Positions 17,421-25,719 of a DNA stretch of 64,000 nt are shown one piece after another (the first letter of the stretch is position 1; every line of letters starts with the position of its first letter). The stretch comes from Bradyrhizobium semiaridum (GTDB lineage: Bacteria; Pseudomonadota; Alphaproteobacteria; Rhizobiales; Xanthobacteraceae), in NCBI RefSeq assembly GCF_020329505.1, contig NZ_JAGKJJ010000021.1, positions 1 through 64,000 on the forward strand, written 5' to 3'. Both the position numbers and the translations under genes were made by a program. A model generated the notes under the pieces. That model saw only the letters and a list, made by a program, of their open reading frames with translations. It made no database searches and was not told where the DNA came from.

Positions 17421-17435
17421 AAGTACACTGTCAAT
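17421..17435. promoter_or_regulatory. Possible MarR half-operator upstream of the aryl-CoA operon
   Basis: AAGTACACTGTCAAT matches CAGTATACTGTCAAT (22862-22876) at 13 of 15 positions. The latter is part of the palindrome in the divergent isomerase/dioxygenase promoter. Here it lies 14 bases before the TTG start, overlapping the expected position of the transcription start and leader. It suggests that the same regulator represses both units. Confidence 0.5.
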
Positions 17436-17449
17436 CTGGGAGGCAGACG

Positions 17450-18595
17450 TTGCGCATCGCCGTGATCGGCGGAGGGCCCGGCGGGCTTTACTTCGCCTAT
17501 CTCTGGAAGAAGCGTCATCCCGACGCTGAAATCGATCTGTTCGAGCAGAACGCCGCCGGCGCCACCTGGGGCTTCGGCGTGGTGTTCTCCGAACAGGCGC
17601 TTGAATTCCTGCGCGCCGACGATCCCGAGACGGTGGGCGCCATCGCGCCGCAGATGGAGAGCTGGCAGAACATCACGCTGAACCTGCGCGGCGAAAGCGT
17701 CGAGATCGACGGCGTCGGCTTCTCCGCGATCGGTCGCCTGGCGCTGCTCACCATCCTGCAGCAGCGCGTCCGCAGCGTCGGCATCACGCCGCGCTTCGAC
17801 ACCGTGGTGGAGTCGACTGGCCAGCTCAAGGGCTATGACCTGATCGTCGCCGCCGACGGCCTCAACTCGATGGTCCGCCGCGGCTTCGAGGCAGCGTTCG
17901 GCGCCTCGGTGTCGCATTCGACCAACAAGTTCGCCTGGTACGGCACCACCAAGCCCTTCGCGACGCTGTCGCAGACCTTTGTCGCCACCGACCGCGGCCA
18001 CTTCAACGCCCATCATTATCGCTATGCCAGGGACATGAGCACCTTCCTGGTCGAATGCGACGCGGCGACCTGGGCCGCCTACGGCTTTGCCGACAAGAGC
18101 ATCGAGCAATCGCAGGCGATCTGCGAGCAAGTGTTCGCGGCGACATTGGACGGCCACAAACTGATCTCGAACAAGTCGGTGTGGCGCAATTTCCCGTGGA
18201 TCTGGAACGAACGCTGGTCGCAGGGCAACATGGTGCTGATCGGCGACGCACTGCATTCGGCGCATTTCTCGATCGGCTCCGGCACGCGGCTGGCGATCGA
18301 GGACGCCATCGCGCTGACCAAGGCGCTGGAGGCGGAGCCGGCGATCCCGGCGGCGCTGGCGCGCTACGAGGCCGAGCGCAAGCCGATCGTGAAGAAACTC
18401 GTCGCCGCGGCGCGCACCAGCGCCGACTGGTACGAGAATTTCCCCGCGCACATGCAACTTGGCTTGATGGACTTCGCCTACAGCTACATCACCCGTTCGG
18501 GGCGGATCGACGATGCGCGGCTGCGCGCGATGTCGCCGGCCTTCATGGCCCGGTATGAAGCCGCAAAGGGCAATGCACGAGAGGGCAAGTCATGA
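17450..18595 (+). CDS. FAD monooxygenase of the salicylyl-CoA / 2-aminobenzoyl-CoA 5-hydroxylase type
   Basis: A 381-residue flavoprotein similar to the N-terminal monooxygenase half of SdgC (salicylyl-CoA 5-hydroxylase) and of 2-aminobenzoyl-CoA monooxygenase/reductase. Evidence: VIGGGPGGLYFAYLWKKRHP at the N terminus, LIVAADGLNSMVRRGFE, and the diagnostic VLIGDALHSAHFSIGSGTRL with AIEDAIALTKALE. It lacks the Old-Yellow-Enzyme half found in the bifunctional relatives. The start is TTG 17450 with a strong GGGAGG about 10 bases upstream. Its stop overlaps the ATG of the CoA ligase (ATGA at 18592-18595), which implies coupled translation. With that ligase it would hydroxylate an aryl-CoA, plausibly making gentisyl-CoA from salicylyl-CoA. 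Confidence 0.8.
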   Translation: MRIAVIGGGPGGLYFAYLWKKRHPDAEIDLFEQNAAGATWGFGVVFSEQALEFLRADDPETVGAIAPQMESWQNITLNLRGESVEIDGVGFSAIGRLALLTILQQRVRSVGITPRFDTVVESTGQLKGYDLIVAADGLNSMVRRGFEAAFGASVSHSTNKFAWYGTTKPFATLSQTFVATDRGHFNAHHYRYARDMSTFLVECDAATWAAYGFADKSIEQSQAICEQVFAATLDGHKLISNKSVWRNFPWIWNERWSQGNMVLIGDALHSAHFSIGSGTRLAIEDAIALTKALEAEPAIPAALARYEAERKPIVKKLVAAARTSADWYENFPAHMQLGLMDFAYSYITRSGRIDDARLRAMSPAFMARYEAAKGNAREGKS

Positions 18596-20202
18596 CCGCG
18601 ATCATCGACCAGGTCCCGCAGGACAATGCCGGCGCGCGCGAGATCGGCTTTGCGATCCCCGAACGCTACAATGCCAGCTGCATCCTGTTCGACAATCTCG
18701 TGAACGGCAACGCCGACCGCATGGCACTGACCGGCCCGGCCGGCACGCGGACCTATCGCGAGCTCTGCACCGAGGCGGCACGCTGGGGCCACGGCTTCAA
18801 ATCGCTCGGGCTCGCCCGCGGCGACCGCATCCTCTTGTTCCTCGACGACACCCCGGCCTATCCGGCGGCGTTCTTCGGCGCGGTCCGCGCGGGCTTCGTG
18901 CCGCTGCTGATCAATACGCTGACGCCGCCGGAGTTGCTGCAATTCTATCTGTTGGACGCCGGCGCGCAGGCCGCGGTGGCCGATGCCGAATTCTGTACGC
19001 GCTTCAACGCGGAAGCGTGCAAGGACACGCCGCTGCGCACGCTGATCGTGGCGGGCGGCGCGGCCGGCGATCATGCAGTTGCCGAGACCCGCAATGCTGC
19101 CGAATGGCTGCAACAGTTTCCGGGCGAGCTCGACGCGGCCGACACGCACCGCAACGAGATGGCGTTCTGGATGTACTCGTCGGGCTCGACTGGCCGGCCC
19201 AAGGGCATCGTTCATCTGCAGCACGACATGGCCTACAGCGAGCTCGCCTTTGCCCGCAGCGTGCTGAAGCTTTCGCCCGGCGACATCTGCTTCTCGGTGC
19301 CGAAGATCTTCTTCGCCTACGGGTTCGGCAATTCGATCACGTTCCCCTTCTCGGTCGGCGCCGCGACGCTGCTGCTGCCGGGCCAGCCGAAGCCGGCGGC
19401 GATCTTTGCCGCGATCGGGCAGTATCGCCCGACCGTGTTCTTCGGCCTGCCGACGCTCTACACCTCGCTGACCAAGGCCGAAGGTGCCGACGCGGCCGAC
19501 TTCTCCTCGCTGCGGATGGCAATCTCGGCCGCCGAGGTGCTGTCGGCTGACGTCTTCAATGGCTGGAAAAATCTGACCGGGCTCGAAATCATCGAGGGCC
19601 TCGGCTCGACCGAGGTGCTGCACATCTATCTCTGCAACCGCGCGGACAACAAGAAGCTCGGCGCCGCCGGCCTGCGCGTGCCCGGCTACGAGATCATGCT
19701 GCGCGACAGCGACGGCCGCGAGGTCGGCGACAATGAAGAGGGCATTCTGTGGGTGCGCGGCGATTCCGCGACGCCGCTGTACTGGAACCGGCCGGACAAG
19801 ACGGCCGAGACGGTGCGCGAGGCGGGCTGGATCTACACCGGCGACCGCTTCGTGCGCGACAGCGACGGCTTCCACTTCTTCCGCGGCCGCGCCGACGATT
19901 TGGTGAAGATCTCCGGCCAGTGGGTCTATCCGCTCGAAGTCGAGCTCTGTCTCGCCGATCACCCCGATGTGCGCGAATGCGCGGTCTACGCCGCCGAACT
20001 GCCGGATCGCCGGATGACGCTGCGGGCGGTGGTGGTGATGAACAAGCGCAGCTTCGATGCCAGCGAGGCGACGCGGCAGTTGCAGGATTACGTCAAGGCG
20101 AAACTCCTGCCTTACAAATATCCGCGCGAGGTGACGTTCATCGACGAGCTGCCGAAGACCGGAACGGGCAAGATCGACCGGCAGGCGGTGATGCGGATGT
20201 AG
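18592..20202 (+). CDS. Benzoate-CoA ligase family protein (aryl-CoA synthetase)
   Basis: A 536-residue adenylate-forming enzyme (ANL superfamily) that activates an aromatic acid with ATP and CoA. The P-loop-like signature MYSSGSTGRPKGIVHLQHD is at about 183-201. GLGSTEVLHIYLCNR and GWIYTGDRFVRDSDGFHFF carry the A5 and A7 motifs. FRGRADDLVKISGQWVYPLE is the hinge, and the catalytic lysine is in LPKTGTGKIDRQAV. The sequence follows BadA-type benzoate-CoA ligases. It overlaps the upstream monooxygenase by 4 bases, so the natural substrate is likely the acid hydroxylated as its CoA ester, salicylate or another hydroxybenzoate. No aryl-CoA thioesterase is seen nearby. Confidence 0.88.
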   Translation: MTAIIDQVPQDNAGAREIGFAIPERYNASCILFDNLVNGNADRMALTGPAGTRTYRELCTEAARWGHGFKSLGLARGDRILLFLDDTPAYPAAFFGAVRAGFVPLLINTLTPPELLQFYLLDAGAQAAVADAEFCTRFNAEACKDTPLRTLIVAGGAAGDHAVAETRNAAEWLQQFPGELDAADTHRNEMAFWMYSSGSTGRPKGIVHLQHDMAYSELAFARSVLKLSPGDICFSVPKIFFAYGFGNSITFPFSVGAATLLLPGQPKPAAIFAAIGQYRPTVFFGLPTLYTSLTKAEGADAADFSSLRMAISAAEVLSADVFNGWKNLTGLEIIEGLGSTEVLHIYLCNRADNKKLGAAGLRVPGYEIMLRDSDGREVGDNEEGILWVRGDSATPLYWNRPDKTAETVREAGWIYTGDRFVRDSDGFHFFRGRADDLVKISGQWVYPLEVELCLADHPDVRECAVYAAELPDRRMTLRAVVVMNKRSFDASEATRQLQDYVKAKLLPYKYPREVTFIDELPKTGTGKIDRQAVMRM

Positions 20203-20265
20203 CTTCGAAGCTGCGTGCTGCAAGGGCTGCCTTCGCGCATGCGTCGCACATCTCGTCCCCGGGCC

Positions 20266-20459
20266 ACCCCTCTCCCCGCCCTCCCCCGCAAGGGGGGAGG
20301 GAGCCTGAGCAGCTTGCTCACCTCACTTGTATTCATCTTGCGGACCGTTCACGCAAGCAGCTCTTGCTACACGATGCGCGTCTACCTCGATCGGATGTAA
20401 GGAGCGCACCGGCGGAAGGGCTCCCTCCCCCCTTGCGGGGGAGGGTTGGGGAGAGGGGT
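20266..20459. repeat. Intergenic palindromic repeat, CCTCTCCCC family (copy 3)
   Basis: Left arm CCCCTCTCCCCGCCCTCCCC with CGCAAGGGGGGAGGGAGCCT; right arm GGCTCCCTCCCCCCTTGCGG and GGAGGGTTGGGGAGAGGGG. About 100 bases of unrelated loop lie between them. It fills the gap between two convergent units. Confidence 0.75.
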
Positions 20460-20492
20460 GCACACGGCGCTCTCTCGATCAGATTGCGGCGG

Positions 20493-21677
20493 CTACGCTG
20501 CCAGCCCCGTCCCGCCATACAGCCACGCGATGTCATCGCACCACTGATCCTGCGACTTCGCGCTCATGATCGCGTTGCGGATGCGGGCGTGGTCGCCTGC
20601 GGGGTGGTAGATGTGCTCGCCGATGGCGCGCGACATCAGTTGCACGCGCGCGGTGCGCGGGAAGCGCCTGATACGATAGGCTTCCAGCGCCGCGGCCTGA
20701 TCGTCGTGGTTGGCCAGCATGTGCGACAGGCACACCGCGTCCTCCATCGCCTGGCAGGCGCCTTGCGCGAAATATTGCAGCATCGGATGCGCGGCGTCGC
20801 CGAGTAGCACGGCACGGCCGTCGATCCAGTGTTCGGCGGGATCGCGGTCGCACAGCACCCAGAGCTTCCAGTTGGTGCCGTGGCGGATGATGTTCTGCGC
20901 CCGCTCATGGACGTGCGCAAAACCCTTCATCACTTCGTCTTCCGACACCGGCTTGCCAGCGACCGGCTCCGGCGCATCGTTGTGATAGGTGACGACGAGG
21001 TTAAATACCTTCCAGCCCGACAACGGGTAATGCACGATGTGACATTTCGGGCCGGCCCACAGCGTCGCCGCGTTCCAGCGCAAATCCTCCGGCATCTGCT
21101 CGGTCGGGATCACAGAGCGATAGGTAGTGTGGCCGGAGACGCGCGGCGGGCCGTCCGCGATCACCTGCTTGCGGATGTTCGACCACAGGCCATCGGCGCC
21201 GATCAGAAGACGTCCGGTGATACGCTCGCCGCTGGCGATCGTCGCGGTCACCGATGCGCCGTCCTGTTCGTAGCCGACCACCTCGCTCCTGACACGCAGC
21301 TCGATCAGCTCATGGTTCTGGCAGGCGCGCAGGAATACGCCATGCAGATCGCCGCGATGCACCACCGCATAGGGATTGCCGAAACGCGCGCGGAAGCTCT
21401 CGCCAAGGTCGATATGGGTGATCTCGTCGGCGGTGAGCGCATCCATCAGCCGCAGCTTGTCGATATAGACCGCCATGCTGCGCGCCGCCTCGCCGACGCC
21501 GAGATAGTCGAAGGCGTGGAAGGCATTCGGTCCGAGTTGGATCCCGGCGCCGATCTCGCCAAGCGCGGCGGCCTTTTCCAGCAAGATCGAGCGGATGCCC
21601 TTCTGCGCGAGGCCGAGCGCTACGGCGAGGCCGCCGATACCGCCGCCCGCGATCAGGACTGGTCCAGTCTCCGCCAT
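20493..21677 (-). CDS. 3-hydroxybenzoate 6-monooxygenase (gentisate-forming)
   Basis: A 394-residue single-component FAD hydroxylase converting 3-hydroxybenzoate to gentisate with NADH and O2. It carries VLIAGGGIGGLAVALGLAQK for FAD, GAGIQLGPNAFHAFDYLGVG, LIGADGLWSNIRKQV, and GRAVLLGDAAHPMLQYFAQG followed by ACQAMEDAVCLSHML. The segments ARFGNPYAVVHRGDLH and YIDKLRLMDA are typical of 3-hydroxybenzoate 6-hydroxylases rather than of salicylate 1-hydroxylases. It is the third gene of a minus-strand unit after the isomerase and MarR genes; its ATG (21677) overlaps the MarR stop. The gentisate genes around it support the assignment. Salicylate hydroxylase is the main alternative. Confidence 0.82.
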   Translation of the reverse strand: MAETGPVLIAGGGIGGLAVALGLAQKGIRSILLEKAAALGEIGAGIQLGPNAFHAFDYLGVGEAARSMAVYIDKLRLMDALTADEITHIDLGESFRARFGNPYAVVHRGDLHGVFLRACQNHELIELRVRSEVVGYEQDGASVTATIASGERITGRLLIGADGLWSNIRKQVIADGPPRVSGHTTYRSVIPTEQMPEDLRWNAATLWAGPKCHIVHYPLSGWKVFNLVVTYHNDAPEPVAGKPVSEDEVMKGFAHVHERAQNIIRHGTNWKLWVLCDRDPAEHWIDGRAVLLGDAAHPMLQYFAQGACQAMEDAVCLSHMLANHDDQAAALEAYRIRRFPRTARVQLMSRAIGEHIYHPAGDHARIRNAIMSAKSQDQWCDDIAWLYGGTGLAA

Positions 21678-22183
21678 CAGCCCGACTTTCCCAGATGTTC
21701 GAGCGCGTCCTCGGCGCGCAGCGGCACGCGCGATGCCTCGTTGTTGAGATCGACCAGTTGCGTCAGCAGCGCCAGCAGCGTCTTGCGGTCGGCCGGCTTG
21801 AGCGGCTGCAGCATCCGCGCCTGCGCCTTGTCGACCGACGGCATGATCTCATCGAGCACGGCCGCACCGGCCTTGGTAAGATACAGCAGCTTGACGCGCC
21901 TGTCCTCCGGTGCCGGCTTGCGGACGATGAACTCCTTGGCCTCCAGCCGCTCGATGACGTTACCGAGGGTGGAGCGGTCGAACGCGATCACCGCCGACAG
22001 GCGGGTGGCATCGATGCCGGGATGGGTCGAGATCGCGATCAGCGCGGCGTATTGAACGGGGGTCAGGTCGAACGCCTTGCACTCCTCGATGAACAGCGCA
22101 ACCGCGATCTGCTGCATGCGGCGGAACAGATAGCCGGGCGCGGTGTAGACCGCGTCCATGGTGACGGGCTTGTTATTCGGCAT
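21677..22183 (-). CDS. MarR family transcriptional regulator of the gentisate cluster
   Basis: A 168-residue winged-helix repressor. The core MarR fold is clear: LTPVQYAALIAISTHPGIDA, then the recognition helix region STLGNVIERLEAKEFIV and the wing RKPAPEDRRVKLLYLTKAG. Aromatic ligands usually release MarR repressors from DNA. It is translationally coupled on both sides: its ATG (22183) lies inside the end of the isomerase gene and its stop overlaps the next start. A likely operator is the palindrome at 22858-22875, with a related half-site at 17421-17435. This would make it an autoregulating local regulator. Confidence 0.88.
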   Translation of the reverse strand: MPNNKPVTMDAVYTAPGYLFRRMQQIAVALFIEECKAFDLTPVQYAALIAISTHPGIDATRLSAVIAFDRSTLGNVIERLEAKEFIVRKPAPEDRRVKLLYLTKAGAAVLDEIMPSVDKAQARMLQPLKPADRKTLLALLTQLVDLNNEASRVPLRAEDALEHLGKSG

Positions 22184-22805
22184 CGGGCTGCTTGTCCGGA
22201 GCGGCGTCGGCGAACGCCTTGATTTGTTTGGCCGCGGCCTCGGCCTTCAGCAGGCGCGGATAGGCCGAGACGTCGACGCCGAAGCGCCGCGCATTGGCGA
22301 GTTGCGGCACCAGACAGAGATCGGCCAGCGTCGGCGCATCGCCGAAGCAGAACGGCCCGCCCTCCCCCGCGATCAGGATTTCGCAGGCCGAAAGACCCTC
22401 GCGATTGGCCCAGGCCGCCCACTCCGTCACCTTCTCTTCGGGCAGGCCGAGCTGCCGCAGCCGCGCCAGCACCTTCAGATTTTGCACCGGGTGGGTGTCG
22501 CAGGCGATCGCCTGCGCGAAGGCACGCACCTTGGCGCGGCGCAGCGGATCCTTCGGCAGCAGCGGCGGATTGGGATGGGTCTCATCGAGCCATTCGATGA
22601 TCGCGAGCGACTGGGTGAGGATTGCGCCGGCATCGTTCTCCAGCGTTGGCACCAGGCCTTGCGGGTTGATGGCGAGATAGGCCGGCGCGCACTGCTCGCC
22701 CTTGCGCAGATGGTGCGGCAGATGCTCGGGCGAGAGTCCCTTCAGATTGAGGGCGATCCGGACCCGGTAGGACGCGCTGCTGCGGAAATAGCCATGCAGC
22801 TTCAT
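22173..22805 (-). CDS. Maleylpyruvate / maleylacetoacetate isomerase (zeta-class GST)
   Basis: A 210-residue cytosolic glutathione-dependent isomerase. The N-terminal thioredoxin-like domain starts MKLHGYFRSSASYRVRIALN, with the zeta-class SSASYRVRI active-site motif. LTQSLAIIEWLDETHPNPPL binds glutathione. The C-terminal helical domain has FCFGDAPTLADLCLVPQL. It turns maleylpyruvate, the product of gentisate cleavage, into fumarylpyruvate. ATG 22805 is preferred over an upstream in-frame ATG at 22856 because GGGAGG lies just ahead and the family N terminus starts there. It is first in the minus-strand unit, divergent from gentisate dioxygenase. A fumarylpyruvate hydrolase gene is not present in the window. 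Confidence 0.87.
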   Translation of the reverse strand: MKLHGYFRSSASYRVRIALNLKGLSPEHLPHHLRKGEQCAPAYLAINPQGLVPTLENDAGAILTQSLAIIEWLDETHPNPPLLPKDPLRRAKVRAFAQAIACDTHPVQNLKVLARLRQLGLPEEKVTEWAAWANREGLSACEILIAGEGGPFCFGDAPTLADLCLVPQLANARRFGVDVSAYPRLLKAEAAAKQIKAFADAAPDKQPDAE

Positions 22806-22857
22806 CGGAACCTCCCTTGCATTTCGTGATTGGCTTGGTTGATTGACGCTAGCCATA

Positions 22858-22875
22858 TTGTCAGTATACTGTCAA
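22858..22875. promoter_or_regulatory. Palindromic operator, probable MarR site, in the divergent gentisate promoter
   Basis: TTGTCAGTATACTGTCAA is an 18-base inverted repeat with a perfect CAGTATACTG core and one mismatch per arm. It lies between the isomerase start (22805, minus) and the dioxygenase start (22912, plus). Length and symmetry fit MarR dimers. The half-copy at 17421-17435 supports a shared regulator. Confidence 0.65.
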
Positions 22876-22911
22876 TTAAATTGAACCGACAAGAATGACG
22901 GGAGGCTCGCC

Positions 22912-23952
22912 ATGGAAGCCGTGCAGAAGACCCCGGAGCGCGAGGCGTTCTACAAGAAGATCGACGGCGAGAATCTCTCGGCGCTGTGGAACGTGCTGGG
23001 CGATCTGGTCACGCCGGAGCCGCGCAGCGCCTGCCGCCCGCATCTGTGGAAGTTCGATCATATCCGCGACTACATGAACGAGGCCGGCAGACTGATCACG
23101 GCCAAGGAAGCCGAACGCCGTGTGCTGGTGCTGGAGAATCCCGGCCTGCGCGGCCAGTCCAGGATCACGACCTCGCTGTTCGCCGGCGTGCAGATGGTGG
23201 TGCCGGGCGACGTCGCGCCGGCGCATCGCCACACCCAGTCGGCGCTGCGTTTCGTGCTCGAGGGCAAGGGCGCCTACACCGCCGTCGACGGCGAGCGTAC
23301 CGCGATGGCGCCAGGCGATTTCGTCATCACGCCGTCGATGACCTGGCACGATCATTCCAACGAAACCAATGAGCCGATGTTCTGGCTCGACGGCCTCGAC
23401 ATCCCCATGGTGCAGTTCTTCGATTGCTCCTTCGCCGAAAGCGCCAAGGAGGACCAGCAGCAGATTTCGAAACCGGCCGGTGCCAGCTTCGCGCGCTACG
23501 GCCACAATCTGTTGCCGGTCGATCAGAAACGGACGTCGAAGACCTCGCCGATCTTCAACTATCCCTATGACTACACCCGCGAGGCGCTGGAGAAGGCGCG
23601 GACCGCCGAGGAGTGGGATGCCTGCCACGGCCTGAAGCTGCGCTTCTCCAATCCCGAGACCGGCGACTTTGCGATGCCGACCATCGGCACCTTCATCCAG
23701 CTGCTGCCGAAGGGTTTCAAGACCGCGCGCTATCGTTCGACCGATGCCACCGTGTTTGCCGCCATCGAGGGCAAGGGCCGCACCAGGATCGGCGACCAGA
23801 CCTTCGAATGGGGTCCGCGCGACCTGTTCGTGGTGCCGAGCTGGCACTGGGTCACGCACGAGGCCGATGCGGACTCGGTGCTGTTCTCGTTCTCCGACCG
23901 CCCGGTGCAGCAGAAGCTCGACCTGTTCCGCGAGGATCGCGGCAACGCCTGA
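22912..23952 (+). CDS. Gentisate 1,2-dioxygenase
   Basis: A 346-residue Fe(II) bicupin that opens the gentisate ring to maleylpyruvate. The first cupin holds the metal ligands: APAHRHTQSALRFVLEGKGA with His105 and His107, and MTWHDHSNETNEPMFWLDGL with His146. The second cupin is seen as VFAAIEGKGRTRIGD and VVPSWHWVTHE. Length and motif order match bacterial gentisate dioxygenases. The ATG follows GGGAGG. The gene is transcribed away from the isomerase-marR-hydroxylase unit across a shared palindromic operator. It is the central ring-cleavage step for both feeder branches of the cluster. Confidence 0.93.
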   Translation: MEAVQKTPEREAFYKKIDGENLSALWNVLGDLVTPEPRSACRPHLWKFDHIRDYMNEAGRLITAKEAERRVLVLENPGLRGQSRITTSLFAGVQMVVPGDVAPAHRHTQSALRFVLEGKGAYTAVDGERTAMAPGDFVITPSMTWHDHSNETNEPMFWLDGLDIPMVQFFDCSFAESAKEDQQQISKPAGASFARYGHNLLPVDQKRTSKTSPIFNYPYDYTREALEKARTAEEWDACHGLKLRFSNPETGDFAMPTIGTFIQLLPKGFKTARYRSTDATVFAAIEGKGRTRIGDQTFEWGPRDLFVVPSWHWVTHEADADSVLFSFSDRPVQQKLDLFREDRGNA

Positions 23953-23955
23953 ATG

Positions 23956-24075
23956 CGTCGTCCCGGCGAAGGCCGGGACCCATTACCACCGATGCAAATT
24001 GTTGAAGCCGGCTGGCCCCCAGCAAACACAACCACAAAATCCTGTGGTTATGGGTCCCGGCCTTCGCCGGGACGA
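23956..24075. repeat. Intergenic palindromic repeat, TCGTCCCGGC family (copy 3)
   Basis: Arms CGTCGTCCCGGCGAAGGCCG and CGGCCTTCGCCGGGACGAG with the inner ACCCATTACCAC / GTGGTTATGGGT pairing. It lies between convergent units, right after the gentisate dioxygenase stop. Confidence 0.8.
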
Positions 24076-24094
24076 GGGCGAAAGGCGGCGGACC

Positions 24095-24922
24095 TCACCG
24101 CCAGTGCAGCAGCCGCGCCTCGAGCAGGTTGATCAGCTTCCCTACCGCGAGCCCGAACAGCGACAGGATCACGACGCCGGCGAGCAGCTGGTCGGTCTGC
24201 ATCAGGTTGCCGGCCTGCAGCACGAAGGCGCCGATGCCGTATTGCGCGCCGATCATCTCGGCGCTCACGACCAGCAGCAGCGCGACCGAGGCGGTGATGC
24301 GGAAGCCGGCGAGGATCGAGGGCAGCGCGCCCGGCCAGATCACGCGGCGCACGATGGCGTGGAACGGCACGTTGAAGCTCTGCGCCATCCGGATCAGGTT
24401 GCGCGGCACCGCGTCGACGCCGCTATAGACCGAGATCGCGGTCGAGAAGAACACCCCAAGTGCTATGGTCGCGATCTTCGGCTCCTCGCCGATCCCGAGC
24501 CACAGGATCAAAAGCGGCAGCAGCGCGATCTTCGGAATCGGGAACAGCGCCGAGATGAACGTGATGCCGACGCCGCGCGCCATGGTGGACAGCCCGATCG
24601 CAAAGCCGACGATGACGCCGGCGATCGTGCCGATGAACCAGCCCGATCCGATGCGCATGATCGACCAGGAGAGATGCTGCCATAGCGCGCCCGAGGTCGC
24701 GAGCTTGTAGATCGCCACCGCGATCGCCGACGGCGCCGGCAGGAACAGCGGATTGACCCAGCCGGCGCTGCCGGCGAGCTGCCAGATCGCGATCACAAGG
24801 GCGAGCGCGACCCAGCCCGAATAACGGCTGCCGCCTGGCGCGAATCCGGCGCCGCGAAACTCCACCGGCCGCGGTGCGTCCGTCGGCTGCGCTTCTGTTT
24901 CCGGAGTCGCACGGTCAAGCAT
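24095..24922 (-). CDS. ABC transporter permease, SsuC/TauC type
   Basis: A 275-residue inner-membrane permease of the nitrate/sulfonate/taurine importer family. About six hydrophobic segments are seen. The ATPase-coupling loop motif reads LPSILAGFRITASVALLLVV, close to the E-A-A-x3-G signature with the usual changes of this family. The N-terminal 35 residues are a hydrophilic extension (TPETEAQPTDAPRPVEF). It is the last gene of the minus-strand operon; its start overlaps the ATPase gene by 8 bases (24915-24922), indicating coupled translation. The imported compound is not known, see the FAD oxidoreductase of the same operon. Confidence 0.87.
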   Translation of the reverse strand: MLDRATPETEAQPTDAPRPVEFRGAGFAPGGSRYSGWVALALVIAIWQLAGSAGWVNPLFLPAPSAIAVAIYKLATSGALWQHLSWSIMRIGSGWFIGTIAGVIVGFAIGLSTMARGVGITFISALFPIPKIALLPLLILWLGIGEEPKIATIALGVFFSTAISVYSGVDAVPRNLIRMAQSFNVPFHAIVRRVIWPGALPSILAGFRITASVALLLVVSAEMIGAQYGIGAFVLQAGNLMQTDQLLAGVVILSLFGLAVGKLINLLEARLLHWR

Positions 24923-25688
24923 GCTGGACCTCGCGCTCGGCGTCGATCGCCTCTTTGCGGATCAGCGACCATAGTTCGCCTTGCAGCTCGGCGAGCTGCC
25001 CGCGCGCATCCGCCGCGCCGCGCTCGGCGCGCGTCATCGGGATCGTCACGATCTCCCTGATACGGCCGGGGCGGCGCGACAGCACCAGGACGCGGTCGGC
25101 GAGCCGCACCGCCTCTTCCAGGTTATGCGTGACATAGACCGCGCCCATCGTGCCGTCGGCGAGCAGACGAACGAAATCCTCCATCAGCAGCTCGCGAGTC
25201 TGCGAATCCAGCGCCGACAGCGGCTCGTCCATCAGCAGGATCGCCGGCCGCACCGCGAGCGCCCGCGCGATGCCGACCCGCTGGCGCATGCCGCCGGACA
25301 ATTGCTTCGGATAGGCGGAGGCGAAATCCGTCAGGCCCGTGCGGCGCAGCGCGTCGTCGATCACCGCGGCGCGCTCGCCGGCGCTGAGGCCGGTATGCAG
25401 CAGCGGAAAGGCGACGTTCTCCTCGACCGTATTCCACGGCAGCAGCGCAAAATCCTGGAACACGAAGGTCAGCGGGTTGAGGCTGCCCGCCGGCGCCGCG
25501 CCGCGCAATTCGGCCGCGCCCTTGCCCGGCCGCAGCAGGCCGCCGAGGATCTGGAGCAACGTGCTCTTGCCGCAGCCGGACGGCCCGACGATGGCCACGA
25601 CTTCTCCGGCGCGGACGGTGAAGGAGACATCGTCGAGCACGTCGAGTGCCCCGAAGCGATGCGAGATGTGGTCGGCGATCAGGTCCAT
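24915..25688 (-). CDS. ABC transporter ATP-binding protein, SsuB/TauB type
   Basis: A 257-residue ATPase driving the importer. Walker A is IVGPSGCGKSTLLQILGGLL, the Q-loop is FVFQDFALLPWNTVEENV, the signature is LSGGMRQRVGIARAL, Walker B is ILLMDEPLSALDSQTRE and the switch histidine is in VYVTHNLEEAVRLADRV. The set and length fit the nitrate/sulfonate/taurine subfamily. A repeat element of about 100 bases (25720-25824) separates it from the binding-protein gene upstream, but the strand and order point to one operon. Confidence 0.92.
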   Translation of the reverse strand: MDLIADHISHRFGALDVLDDVSFTVRAGEVVAIVGPSGCGKSTLLQILGGLLRPGKGAAELRGAAPAGSLNPLTFVFQDFALLPWNTVEENVAFPLLHTGLSAGERAAVIDDALRRTGLTDFASAYPKQLSGGMRQRVGIARALAVRPAILLMDEPLSALDSQTRELLMEDFVRLLADGTMGAVYVTHNLEEAVRLADRVLVLSRRPGRIREIVTIPMTRAERGAADARGQLAELQGELWSLIRKEAIDAEREVQHA

Positions 25689-25719
25689 GGCGCCTACAAG
25701 CTCACTTCCAAACCCGTTA

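Noticed and set aside
18484..20223. Open frame opposite the aryl-CoA ligase
   Set aside because: No protein family features; the ligase motifs on the plus strand are complete.
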